NCBI GenBank assembly: GCA_019136545.1
Contig: JAGVUA010000102.1
Location: forward strand, 1-35,704
Length of the DNA stretch: 35,704 nucleotides
From: Betaproteobacteria bacterium
GTDB lineage: Bacteria > Pseudomonadota > Gammaproteobacteria > Burkholderiales > Rhodocyclaceae
Direction of reading: 5' to 3'
In this document: positions 24,113-31,800 of the stretch, one piece after another
Position numbering within the stretch: position 1 is the first letter of the stretch
How the letters are laid out: the number at the start of each line of letters is the position of its first letter
Position numbers and translations under genes: made by a program
The notes under the pieces: generated by a model
What the model saw: the letters and a program-made list of their open reading frames with translations, nothing else
Told to the model about the DNA's origin: nothing
The model's database searches: none

Positions 24113-24146
24113 TTGCATCATGCATCTTACATGATACATCTTGCAA
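24113..24146. promoter_or_regulatory. Repeat-rich operator region before the YeiH pair
   Basis: Contains TTGCATCATGCA (24113-24124), overlapping a direct repeat ATGCATCTT (24120-24128) and ATACATCTT (24134-24142) with a 14-bp period; outer TTGCA and TGCAA arms (24113-24117, 24142-24146) make the block partly symmetric. ATGCATCTT resembles an Rrf2/NsrR half-site, but the spacing does not fit the NsrR consensus. It starts 20 bp before the small gene's start codon (minus strand), so it likely overlaps that promoter. Confidence 0.4.
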
Positions 24147-24243
24147 CATAATAGCCAAAACGATGACACGAATAACCGCAATCCGTCTCCGCACGCGCCG
24201 CGCGATTCTTATCCGCCGCGCAGGCGAGCGCATCGCCGGGCAG

Positions 24244-24292
24244 CGTCAAGGTTTTGACGTCTTGCAGCCAAAACATTCAATTCTGCTAATAT
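24244..24292 (+). promoter_or_regulatory. Candidate promoter and dyad for the SulP-Usp fusion gene
   Basis: An extended -10 (TGCTAATAT, hexamer 24287-24292) is preceded by TTGCAG (24262-24267) at a long 19-nt spacing. Just upstream is a perfect dyad CGTCAA-GGTT-TTGACG (24244-24259), a possible operator. The predicted leader is about 55 nt. The rest of the 260-bp gap is AT-richer than the genes, with no ORF. Confidence 0.35.
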
Positions 24293-24353
24293 TTGGCGAT
24301 CGGAACTGCCTGACAACGGCCGGATCGCCCCGGGCGAACTCTCGCCGCCGCCC

Positions 24354-26909
24354 ATGAAACCGCTGCCTCGCCCGCTGGCGAAACTGTTGCCCTTCCTGCG
24401 CTGGTGGCCGATGGTCACCCGCAAGACCCTGCACGATGACCTGCTGGCCGGCTTGACGGGCGCCCTGATCGTGCTGCCCCAAGGCGTCGCCTTCGCCACC
24501 ATCGCCGGCATGCCGCCGCAATACGGCCTCTACGCCGCCATGGTGCCCGCTGTCATCGGCGCGCTGTTCGGTTCCAGCTGGCACCTGGTTTCCGGGCCGA
24601 CGACCGCCATCTCCATCGCCGTTTTCGCGGCGCTGTCGCATCAGGCCGAACCGGGTTCGGCGCAATACATCAGCTTGGTGCTGACGCTGACGTTCCTGGT
24701 CGGCCTGTTCCAGCTGGCCTTGGGATTGGCGCGTCTCGGCGCGCTGGTGAACTTCATTTCCCATACCGTGGTGATCGGCTTCACGGCCGGCGCGGCGATT
24801 CTCATCGCCGCCAGCCAGGTCCGAAACTTTTTCGGCATCGCCATTCCCAGGGGCACGCCCTTCTACGAAATCGTCCACCAGTTGTTCGCCCAGTTCACCG
24901 ACATCAATCCCTGGGTGCTGTCGGTCGGCCTGGCCACCCTGGCGACCGGCATCCTGACCAAGCGCTACCTGAAGCAGATCCCCTACATGATCGCCGCGAT
25001 GATCGTCGGCAGCCTGCTTGCCGAGGCATTCAACCTCTGGCAAGGACAAGCCGCGACCGGCATCCGGACCGTGGGCGCCTTGCCGGCGCAACTGCCGCCG
25101 CTGTCGATGCCCGACTTTTCGATGGAGGCCCTGCGCCGGACGCTCGGACCGGCGCTGGTCATCACCCTGCTGGCGCTGACCGAAGCCGTGTCGATCGCCC
25201 GCTCCATCGCCGTGCGTTCCGAGCAGCGCATCGACGGCAACCAGGAATTCATCGGCCAGGGCCTGTCGAACCTCGTCGGCGCGTTCTTCTCGGCCTACGC
25301 CTCCTCCGGCTCCTTCAATCGCAGCGGCGTCAATTACGAGGCGGGGGCGCGCACGCCGCTGGCCTCCGTGTTTGCCTCGGTATTCCTGGTCGTCGTGCTG
25401 CTGCTGGTGGCCCCCCTGGCGGCCTTCCTGCCCGACGCGGCAATGGCCGGCATCCTGTTCCTGGTGGCCTGGGGCCTGATCGACTTCCATCACATCAAGC
25501 ACATCTGGCACACCAGCCGGTCGGAAACCGTGGTGCTGGCGCTGACGCTGGTCGGAACGCTGTTCAATCTCGAGGCGGGCATCTTCCTCGGCGTCCTGCT
25601 GTCGCTGGTGCTGTTCCTCAACCGCACCTCGAAGCCCGAAATCATCCCCGTGGTGCCCGCGTCGGAAGAAGGCGCCTATCACTTCGTCAGCGCTCGCGGC
25701 CGCGTCGAGTGCCCGCAGCTCAGGATCGTCCGCATCAGCGGTCCCGTGTATTTCGGCGCGGCCAGCTACGTGCAGGCCGCCCTTCAGCAAATCGACGAAG
25801 ACAATCCGCTGCAGAAGTCGGTGCTGATCGCCGCTGCCAGCCTCAACTACATCGACATCGCCGGCGCCGAAGTGCTGGCGCAGGAAGCCCGCCGCCGGCG
25901 CCGGCTGGGCGGCGGACTCTACTTCTACCGGCTCAACGAACCGAGCCACGCCTTCCTCAAGCGAGGACATTACGACCGCGATATCGGCGAAGGCGCGTTC
26001 TTCCCGGTGATGACCAAGGTCACAGGCGCGCTGTACTGGACGCTCGACCCCAATGTTTGTTGCGCCTGCAAGGCCAGGATATTCAAGGAATGCCATGGCA
26101 AGGTGCTGCCGGACGGCTTCCGCCGACAGCGCCTGATGCTGGCGACCGACGGCAGCCAGTTCTCGCGGGCGCCGACCGACATCGCGGTGACGCTGGCTCG
26201 CCGGTTCGGCGTCACCCTCGATGTCGTCGCCGCCGTCGAATCGGAAGCGGACAGGGATCGCGCGCGCGCGCGGCTCGCCTCGGCCACTCGGGACGCACAT
26301 ATCGCCGGCGTCGATACCGAGGAGATCATCCGCATCGGCCGGCAGCCCGCGAAGGAAGTCGCGGCGGCGGCGGCCACCGCCGACACGAACCTGCTGGTCA
26401 TCGGCCGACGGCCGCCGCGCGGCGATTTCAAGGAAAAGCTGGTGGGCGACATTGCGCGCAACATCGTGACGCGCGCCGACTGCCACGTGCTGATCGCCGG
26501 CTGGCAGGCGACCATGTGGCGGCAACGCATCCTGATCGCCAGCGACGGATCGCCGTTCAGCGATTCGGTGGCGGAACTGGCCTTGCAAATCGCCAAGGTG
26601 ACCACCACGCCGGTGACGATCCTGACCATCGCGGGCAACGGCCTCTCGCACGACGATGCCGCCGAGGATGCCCGGCACAAGGCGGGCACCATGCAGTTGG
26701 AAGGCGTCGCCTGTGAAATCCGGGTCGCCGACGGCAACCCGGGCGCCGCCATCGTCGCCGCGGCAACCGAACTCGGCGCCGACCTGGTGGTCGTCGGCCA
26801 TCGCAGGCGCAAGCTCAGCGCCACGGTCGAGCACGTCGTCGGTCATCTTGCCTGCGCCGTGCTTCTCGTGAACGCGCCGGACCGCGGGCCGCTGGCCGAG
26901 GACCTGTAG
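24354..26909 (+). CDS. SulP anion transporter fused to STAS, cysteine motif and two Usp domains
   Basis: 851 residues. SulP core about 1-425 (DLLAGLTGALIVLPQGVAFATIAGMPPQYGLYAA at 29-62; SGSFNRSGVN at 318-327), STAS domain about 440-555 (IVRISGPVYFGAASYV; LNYIDIAGAEVL), then a cysteine motif C-C-x-C-x7-C-H (C569, C570, C572, C580, H581), then two Usp domains (about 592-705 and 712-842), each with an LLVIGRR/LVVVGHR last-strand pattern. The fusion suggests that nucleotide or stress state, and perhaps a metal or redox signal at the cysteines, controls anion transport. Substrate unknown (sulfate and bicarbonate are both possible). No strong Shine-Dalgarno precedes the ATG. It diverges from the YeiH operon. 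Confidence 0.88.
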   Translation: MKPLPRPLAKLLPFLRWWPMVTRKTLHDDLLAGLTGALIVLPQGVAFATIAGMPPQYGLYAAMVPAVIGALFGSSWHLVSGPTTAISIAVFAALSHQAEPGSAQYISLVLTLTFLVGLFQLALGLARLGALVNFISHTVVIGFTAGAAILIAASQVRNFFGIAIPRGTPFYEIVHQLFAQFTDINPWVLSVGLATLATGILTKRYLKQIPYMIAAMIVGSLLAEAFNLWQGQAATGIRTVGALPAQLPPLSMPDFSMEALRRTLGPALVITLLALTEAVSIARSIAVRSEQRIDGNQEFIGQGLSNLVGAFFSAYASSGSFNRSGVNYEAGARTPLASVFASVFLVVVLLLVAPLAAFLPDAAMAGILFLVAWGLIDFHHIKHIWHTSRSETVVLALTLVGTLFNLEAGIFLGVLLSLVLFLNRTSKPEIIPVVPASEEGAYHFVSARGRVECPQLRIVRISGPVYFGAASYVQAALQQIDEDNPLQKSVLIAAASLNYIDIAGAEVLAQEARRRRRLGGGLYFYRLNEPSHAFLKRGHYDRDIGEGAFFPVMTKVTGALYWTLDPNVCCACKARIFKECHGKVLPDGFRRQRLMLATDGSQFSRAPTDIAVTLARRFGVTLDVVAAVESEADRDRARARLASATRDAHIAGVDTEEIIRIGRQPAKEVAAAAATADTNLLVIGRRPPRGDFKEKLVGDIARNIVTRADCHVLIAGWQATMWRQRILIASDGSPFSDSVAELALQIAKVTTTPVTILTIAGNGLSHDDAAEDARHKAGTMQLEGVACEIRVADGNPGAAIVAAATELGADLVVVGHRRRKLSATVEHVVGHLACAVLLVNAPDRGPLAEDL

Positions 26910-26939
26910 CGGCGCCGCAGAGCGTAAGCCCGACGCTCG

Positions 26940-26945
26940 TATAAT
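26940..26945 (+). promoter_or_regulatory. Perfect -10 box close to the cobalamin adenosyltransferase start
   Basis: TATAAT ends 7 nt before the ATG at 26953, so transcription would start at or next to the start codon. No good -35 and no Shine-Dalgarno are visible, which fits a leaderless message if the box is real. Confidence 0.4.
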
Positions 26946-26952
26946 TCCGCCG

Positions 26953-27504
26953 ATGGGACACCGCCTTTCCAAAATCACCACGCGCACCGGCGACGCCGGC
27001 ACCACCGGCCTGGCCGACGGCTCGCGCGTGGCCAAGGACGCGCCGCGCATCGCCGCCCTGGGCGAGGTCGACGAGCTCAACTCGCTGCTGGGCCTGCTTC
27101 TCTGCGAACCGATGCCGGATCAGGCGCGCGACTTGATCGTCGACCTCCAGCACGACCTGTTCGATCTTGGCGGCGAACTGGCCGTGCCCGGCGGCGCCTT
27201 TCTCAAGCCAAGCCAGCTGGAGCGGGTCGAAGCGGCCGTCGCCGACTTGAACGGCGGCCTCAAGCCCTTGAAGGAATTCATCCTGCCGGGCGGAACGCGC
27301 GCCGCCGCGCTGGCCCATCTTGCCCGTGCCGTTTGTCGGCGCGCCGAGCGGGCGGTGGTCGCCCTGGGCGCGACGGACCCGGTTTCGGACACCATGCGGA
27401 AATACCTGAACCGATTGTCCGACCTGCTCTTCGTGCTCGGCCGCTGGCTGAACCATCAGGCGGGCAGCGGCGACGTGCTCTGGCAAAAAGGCAAAAACGC
27501 TTGA
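26953..27504 (+). CDS. ATP:cob(I)alamin adenosyltransferase, PduO type
   Basis: 183 residues. The N-terminal signature [24 protein letters not shown] (residues 6-29) is the ATP-binding loop of PduO-type enzymes; the C-terminal [10 protein letters not shown] and [19 protein letters not shown] are the conserved cobalamin-binding helices (RxxER and NRLSD motifs). It transfers the adenosyl group of ATP to cob(I)alamin to make coenzyme B12, as a homotrimer in the cytoplasm. Its TGA overlaps the TTG start of the following membrane sulfatase gene. No B12-dependent enzyme is in the window, so it is a housekeeping function rather than a clue to the neighbours. Confidence 0.95.
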   Translation: MGHRLSKITTRTGDAGTTGLADGSRVAKDAPRIAALGEVDELNSLLGLLLCEPMPDQARDLIVDLQHDLFDLGGELAVPGGAFLKPSQLERVEAAVADLNGGLKPLKEFILPGGTRAAALAHLARAVCRRAERAVVALGATDPVSDTMRKYLNRLSDLLFVLGRWLNHQAGSGDVLWQKGKNA

Positions 27505-29432
27505 GCCTGCCACGCTGGCTGTTCGCTGGCCGCTTCCGGCTGCTCGGACTCCTGCTGACGAGCTACCTGGGGCTGAGCGCGCTGACCAGGATCGGCCTGC
27601 TGGCGTTCAACGGCGACACCGCGCTGCTGGCGCCGACGATGCTCCTGCCCATCCTCGGCATCGGCCTGGTCTTCGATCTCGCCGCCGCCTGCTGGTGGCT
27701 GCCTCCCTTCGCTCTTATCGCCGCGTGCTGGCCGGACGGCCCGCGCTCGCGGCCCGCGCTGTTGGCCACGGTCGGCGTGTTGTCGGGACTGACTTTCGCC
27801 ACCTGGGCCTTCGTGGCCGTGGCGGAGTTCGTGTTCTGGAACGAGTTCGCCAGCCGCTTCAACTTCATCGCCGTCGACTATCTCATCTACACGCGCGAGG
27901 TGATCGGCAACATCCGCGAGTCCTACGACCTGAGGCCCTTGTTCGCCGGTGTCGGCCTCGCCGCGCTGGTCATGCTGGCCCTGGCCTGGCCGGCGCTGCG
28001 CCGCGCGACGGCGCCGGCCGGCATGGCTTGGCGCGGCCGCCTTGGCCGGCTGGCAGTCTTCCTGCTGCTGCCTGCGGTCTCGTTCCTCGCCGTGGACGCC
28101 CGCTACAAGGAATTCACCGATCACGCCCAGGCGACGCAGCTGGCCGGCAACGGCCACTACGAGTTCTGGCACGCCTTCCGCACCAACGAGATCGACTACG
28201 CCCAGTTCTATCGCACGGAAGGCATCGAGCGCGTCTACAAGGTGCTGCGCTCCGAATTCGAACACATCGGGCCGCAGCGGTTCGCCGACCGGGCGCCGCT
28301 GGCGGTCGAGCGGGACATCGTCGGCCGCGGCCCGGAAAAACATCTCAACGTCGTGCTGATCACCGTCGAAAGCCTGTCGGCGGAATTCCTGTCGGCGTTC
28401 GGCAACCAGGCGCAGCTGACGCCGAGGCTCGACCGGCTCGCCACCGAAGGCATGCTGTTCACGCGGCTGTACGCCACCGGCACGCGCACCGTGCGCGGCC
28501 TGGAGGCCGTGACATTGTCGATTCCGCCGACACCAGGCAATTCCATCGTCAAGCGGCCGAACAACGACCACCTGTACACCCTCGGCGAAATCTTCGCCGA
28601 GCGCGGCTACGAACCTCTTTATCTCTACGGCGGTTACGGCTATTTCGACAATATGAACGCCTTTTTCGGCGGCAATGGCTACACGGTGATCGACCGCACG
28701 GCGATTCCGCCGGAGGCCATCCACGCCGAGAATATCTGGGGTGTGGCCGACGAAGACCTGTTCACCCTGGCGCTCGACCAACTCGACCGGCGCCATGCCG
28801 ATGGCAAGCGATTTTTCGCGCACATCATGACGACATCGAATCACCGGCCCTTCACCTACCCCGAGGGACGCATCGACATCCCCTCCGGCACGGGCCGCGA
28901 GGGGGCGGTGAAATACACCGACTGGGCGATCGGCGACTTCATCGAGCGCGCCCGCACCCGGCCCTGGTTCGCCGACACGGTGTTCGTCATCGTCGCCGAC
29001 CACACCGCCTCGGGGCGCGGCAAGACCGACCTGCCGGTCGAGAAGTTCCTGATTCCCATGATCATCTACGCGCCCGGCCACATCGCGCCGGCGCGCATCG
29101 ATACCCTGGCCTCGCAGATCGACGTGGCGCCGACGCTGCTGGCGCTGTTGAACTTCAGCTACCGCTCGCATTTCTTCGGCCACGACATCATTGCCGAAGG
29201 GCCGAAGCATCAGCGCGCCTTCCTCGCCAACTACCAGACCGTCGGCTATCTCGAGGACGGCGTACTGGTGGAACTGCGTCCGCAAAAACGCTGGCGGCTG
29301 GTCGATCCGGCGACCGGCCAGGCGCTGCCCGACAGCGAACGCGGCCGGCACCTGCTGGAAGAGGCGGTGGGCTATTACGAAGGCGCCTCGGAAGCCTATC
29401 GCTCGGGCATCCTGCGGCGGCCCGACCATTAA
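27501..29432 (+). CDS. LTA-synthase-like membrane sulfatase/phosphotransferase
   Basis: 643 residues. Four to five N-terminal membrane helices (to about residue 200) precede an alkaline-phosphatase-fold domain. Likely metal ligands and nucleophile are E290 (LITVESLSAE), a threonine in ATGTRT (326-330), and the DH pair in FVIVADHTA; TTSNHRPF is the conserved histidine segment. The type is the LtaS/OpgB-like family, which transfers phosphoglycerol or phosphoethanolamine to envelope glycans. I use the TTG at 27501 as start because it overlaps the upstream TGA (TTGA) and directly begins the first hydrophobic helix; no ATG fits. The actual substrate is unknown. The stop lies inside the 11-bp repeat array of the next operon. 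Confidence 0.85.
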   Translation: MSLPRWLFAGRFRLLGLLLTSYLGLSALTRIGLLAFNGDTALLAPTMLLPILGIGLVFDLAAACWWLPPFALIAACWPDGPRSRPALLATVGVLSGLTFATWAFVAVAEFVFWNEFASRFNFIAVDYLIYTREVIGNIRESYDLRPLFAGVGLAALVMLALAWPALRRATAPAGMAWRGRLGRLAVFLLLPAVSFLAVDARYKEFTDHAQATQLAGNGHYEFWHAFRTNEIDYAQFYRTEGIERVYKVLRSEFEHIGPQRFADRAPLAVERDIVGRGPEKHLNVVLITVESLSAEFLSAFGNQAQLTPRLDRLATEGMLFTRLYATGTRTVRGLEAVTLSIPPTPGNSIVKRPNNDHLYTLGEIFAERGYEPLYLYGGYGYFDNMNAFFGGNGYTVIDRTAIPPEAIHAENIWGVADEDLFTLALDQLDRRHADGKRFFAHIMTTSNHRPFTYPEGRIDIPSGTGREGAVKYTDWAIGDFIERARTRPWFADTVFVIVADHTASGRGKTDLPVEKFLIPMIIYAPGHIAPARIDTLASQIDVAPTLLALLNFSYRSHFFGHDIIAEGPKHQRAFLANYQTVGYLEDGVLVELRPQKRWRLVDPATGQALPDSERGRHLLEEAVGYYEGASEAYRSGILRRPDH

Positions 29433-29466
29433 GCTTTCGTTAAGACAACGCTAAGAAAACCCTAAG
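29428..29466 (+). promoter_or_regulatory. Four direct repeats with 11-bp period (OmpR-type operator)
   Basis: ATTAAG (29428), GTTAAG (29439), GCTAAG (29450) and CCTAAG (29461) are spaced exactly 11 bp apart, the layout bound by OmpR/PmrA/QseB-type regulators (known PmrA/QseB boxes: CTTAAG-N5-CTTAAT-like). The array sits about 50 bp before the SHP-like gene, whose operon encodes such a regulator. The first copy overlaps the sulfatase stop codon. Confidence 0.7.
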
Positions 29467-29517
29467 CCGGCACCTTCAGACTTCGGCTCCATGTTCCACG
29501 AGACAAGGAGCCCGACA

Positions 29518-29922
29518 ATGCAACGATCGCTTTTCCTGATGGCCTTGATGAGCCCGGCCGCCTTCGGCCCGGCCATGGCGGATACGCCGCGCCAGTTGGG
29601 CGAGGCCTACAGCGCCGCCGCCGGCGCCGCTTATCAAGCCTCCGCGCGGCGCGGTGCCGACTTTTATGCGCGCAAGTTCGGCGTGTCCGAGAAGCTGGCA
29701 TCGTGCGCCGCCTGCCATACCGACCAGCCGGCGCAATCCGGCCAGCATGTCATCACCCACAAGGCGATCAAGCCGCTCGCGCCCAATGCCAACGCCGAAC
29801 GCTTCACCGATCCCGCCAAGGTCGAAAAATGGTTCAAGCGCAATTGTCGGGAAGTGGTGGGCCGCGAATGCAGCCCCGGCGAAAAAGCCGACTTCATCGC
29901 CTTCGTCACCGAGGGCCGCTGA
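29518..29922 (+). CDS. SHP-like monoheme cytochrome c (DUF1924)
   Basis: 134 residues. Signal peptide MQRSLFLMALMSPAAFGPAMA, one heme site CAACH (63-67), and a second cysteine pair (C110, C118) that could form the disulfide known in SHP. In Rhodobacter sphaeroides heme protein the second iron ligand is an asparagine that leaves on ligand binding; N90 or N92 (PNANAERF) could play that role. AAGGAG lies 7 nt before the ATG at 29518, so I prefer it to the upstream in-frame ATG at 29491. The product is periplasmic and may bind oxygen or NO. It is followed by the diheme cytochrome after one base (TGACATG). Confidence 0.85.
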   Translation: MQRSLFLMALMSPAAFGPAMADTPRQLGEAYSAAAGAAYQASARRGADFYARKFGVSEKLASCAACHTDQPAQSGQHVITHKAIKPLAPNANAERFTDPAKVEKWFKRNCREVVGRECSPGEKADFIAFVTEGR

Positions 29923-29923
29923 C

Positions 29924-30418
29924 ATGAAACGCGCGATGCTCTTTTTCGCCCTCGCCGCGCTGTCCGCCGGCACCCGGGCCGACCGGCTGCCCATGCCCGC
30001 GGACGCGCCCCCTGCGTTCAAGGCCGAATGCGGGAGTTGTCACCTGGCCTTTCCACCGGCGCTGCTGGCCGCCGACGACTGGCGGCAGATCATGGGCAGA
30101 CTCGACAAGCACTATGGCGACAATGCCGCGCTCGACGAAGCGACGCGCAGGCAGCTCGAGGATTTTCTGGCCAAGAACGCCGGCACCGGCCGCCGCGTCG
30201 CCCGTCCCGCCATCCTGGCCGGCGAGTTGCCGCGGCTGACTTTCACCGATCGGTTCCGCAAGAAGCACGACGAAGTGCCGGCATCGACATGGCAGGACCA
30301 GCGCGTCGGCAGCCCCGCCCATTGCGCCGCCTGCCACACGCAGGCCGAACAAGGCAGCTATCGCGAACGCGAATTGCGCGTCCCCGGCATGGCAGGCAAA
30401 CGTCATGACCACGACTGA
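29924..30418 (+). CDS. Diheme cytochrome c (DHC) partner of SHP
   Basis: 164 residues. Signal peptide (MKRAMLFFALAALSAGTRA) and two heme sites: CGSCH (36-40) and CAACH (134-138). The spacing and the segment LLAADDWRQIMGRLDKHYGDNA are typical of the dihaem cytochrome c family (DHC), which is the electron donor of SHP in known systems. It overlaps the cytochrome b gene by 14 bp, so a relay from membrane cytochrome b to DHC to SHP is expected. Confidence 0.88.
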   Translation: MKRAMLFFALAALSAGTRADRLPMPADAPPAFKAECGSCHLAFPPALLAADDWRQIMGRLDKHYGDNAALDEATRRQLEDFLAKNAGTGRRVARPAILAGELPRLTFTDRFRKKHDEVPASTWQDQRVGSPAHCAACHTQAEQGSYRERELRVPGMAGKRHDHD

Positions 30419-31022
30419 TCGCAAGATTCTGGTCTGGGACCTGCCGGTGCGTCTCGGCCACTGGCTGATGGCCGGTGGCTTCGCCCTCGCCTGGTTGACC
30501 GGCGACAGCGAGTCATGGCGGCTGGTGCACGTCGGCGCCGGCGGTACCGTCGTCGGCGTGGCGCTGTTCCGGCTGGTCTGGGGCCTGGTGGGCACCCGGC
30601 ACGCCCGCTTCGGCGGCTTCCTGCGCGCGCCGTCGGCGGCGCTGGCCTACCTGAAAAGTCTGCCCGGCCCGCATCCGCAACATCATGCCGGCCACAATCC
30701 GGCCGGCGGCTGGGCCATCGTCCTGATGTTGGCGCTGGGGCTGCTCACCGGCGCCAGCGGCTGGCTGACCTACCAGGAAATCGGCGGCAAGTGGCTCGAG
30801 GAAGCGCACGAAGTTTTCGCCAGCAGCATGCTGGCCGTCGTCGTCGTGCATCTGCTCGGCGTTGCCGTCGGCAGCCTCGTCCATCGCGAGAACCTGCCGC
30901 GGGCGATGGTCACCGGCCTGAAGGTCGGCGCGGCGCGGGACGCCATCGCCAGCGCGCGCCCCCTGGCGGCCATGGTCCTGCTCGGCTGGGTTGTCGCAGT
31001 TGCCTGGTGGCTGAGCCGTTAG
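30405..31022 (+). CDS. Cytochrome b561-type membrane protein
   Basis: 205 residues with four to five helices. WDLPVRLGHWLMAGGFALAW carries the first heme-ligand histidine of the Ni/Fe-hydrogenase-type cytochrome b561 family; further membrane histidines are in RLVHVGAGG and LEEAHEVFASSMLAVVVVHLLG. It should accept electrons from the quinol pool and pass them to the diheme cytochrome. It ends 9 bp before the response-regulator gene. Confidence 0.88.
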   Translation: MTTTDRKILVWDLPVRLGHWLMAGGFALAWLTGDSESWRLVHVGAGGTVVGVALFRLVWGLVGTRHARFGGFLRAPSAALAYLKSLPGPHPQHHAGHNPAGGWAIVLMLALGLLTGASGWLTYQEIGGKWLEEAHEVFASSMLAVVVVHLLGVAVGSLVHRENLPRAMVTGLKVGAARDAIASARPLAAMVLLGWVVAVAWWLSR

Positions 31023-31031
31023 AATCCGGCC

Positions 31032-31688
31032 ATGCGCGTCCTGATCGTCGAAGATGATCCACAGCTCGGCGACGGCCTGATGGTCGGCCTGCGCCAGTCG
31101 GGCTTCGCGGTCGACTGGCTCAAGGACGGCGAAGCGGCCGATCGCGCGCTGGCCAGCGAAGACTTCGACCTTCTGGTGCTCGACCTCGGGCTGCCCAAGC
31201 TGGCAGGAATGGAATTGCTGCGTCGGCTGCGCGGGCGGGAACAGGATTTGCCGGTATTGATCCTCACCGCGCGCGATGCCACCGCCGACAAGATCGCCGG
31301 CCTCGACGCCGGCGCCGACGACTACCTGGTCAAGCCGATCGACATCGATGAACTGGCCGCCCGCCTCCGCGCGCTGGCGCGCCGGACGGCCGGCCGCGCC
31401 GCGCCGCTGCTGAGCCATGGCGACGTCATCCTCGATCCCGCCAGTCGGCGGGTCACGGTGGCTGACTTGCCGGTCGAACTGTCGGCGCGCGAATTTGCCG
31501 TGCTGCACGCGCTGCTGGCCAACGCCGGCCGCGTCATGACGCGCGCCCAGCTGGAAGGCTCGATCTACGGCTGGCGCGACGAGCCGGACAGCAACGCCCT
31601 CGAGGTGCACATCCACCACCTGCGCAAGAAGCTGGGCGCCGAGTTCATCAAGACGCTGCGCGGCGTCGGCTACACGATTCCGAAATGA
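31032..31688 (+). CDS. OmpR-family response regulator (QseB/PmrA type)
   Basis: 218 residues. Receiver domain with acidic pocket EDD (7-9), acceptor D51 (VLDLGLP) and K101 (VKPIDI); winged-helix DNA-binding domain with VELSAREFAVLHALL, NALEVHIHHLRKKL and the wing GVGYTI. It follows the cytochrome genes in one operon and precedes a QseC-like kinase. The 11-bp repeats upstream of the operon are the likely binding site, implying autoregulation. Confidence 0.93.
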   Translation: MRVLIVEDDPQLGDGLMVGLRQSGFAVDWLKDGEAADRALASEDFDLLVLDLGLPKLAGMELLRRLRGREQDLPVLILTARDATADKIAGLDAGADDYLVKPIDIDELAARLRALARRTAGRAAPLLSHGDVILDPASRRVTVADLPVELSAREFAVLHALLANAGRVMTRAQLEGSIYGWRDEPDSNALEVHIHHLRKKLGAEFIKTLRGVGYTIPK

Positions 31689-31702
31689 GCGCCGCCCGCC
31701 GG

Positions 31703-31782
31703 GCCGCCCCAAAGGCGGCGCAGCCAACGACTCGGCGCCGCGTAGCGGCGAACGCCCGTCACCCCCGCCCCGGGGGCGGGGG
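31703..31782 (+). repeat. Three consecutive GC hairpins between regulator and kinase genes
   Basis: GCCGCC-CCAAA-GGCGGC (31703-31719), CGCCGC-GTA-GCGGCG (31736-31750) and CCCCCGCCCC-G-GGGGCGGGGG (31762-31782, inner pairs cannot close) follow one another in the 112-bp gap. The layout looks like an inserted intergenic repeat element. It may reduce kinase expression relative to the regulator. Confidence 0.55.
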
Positions 31783-31800
31783 CCGGAGGGCGGGGGAGCA

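Noticed and set aside
24120-24142. NsrR operator before the YeiH pair
   Set aside because: The half-site ATGCATCTT fits, but the copies are direct with 14-bp period and not the inverted 5-nt-spaced arrangement of NsrR sites.
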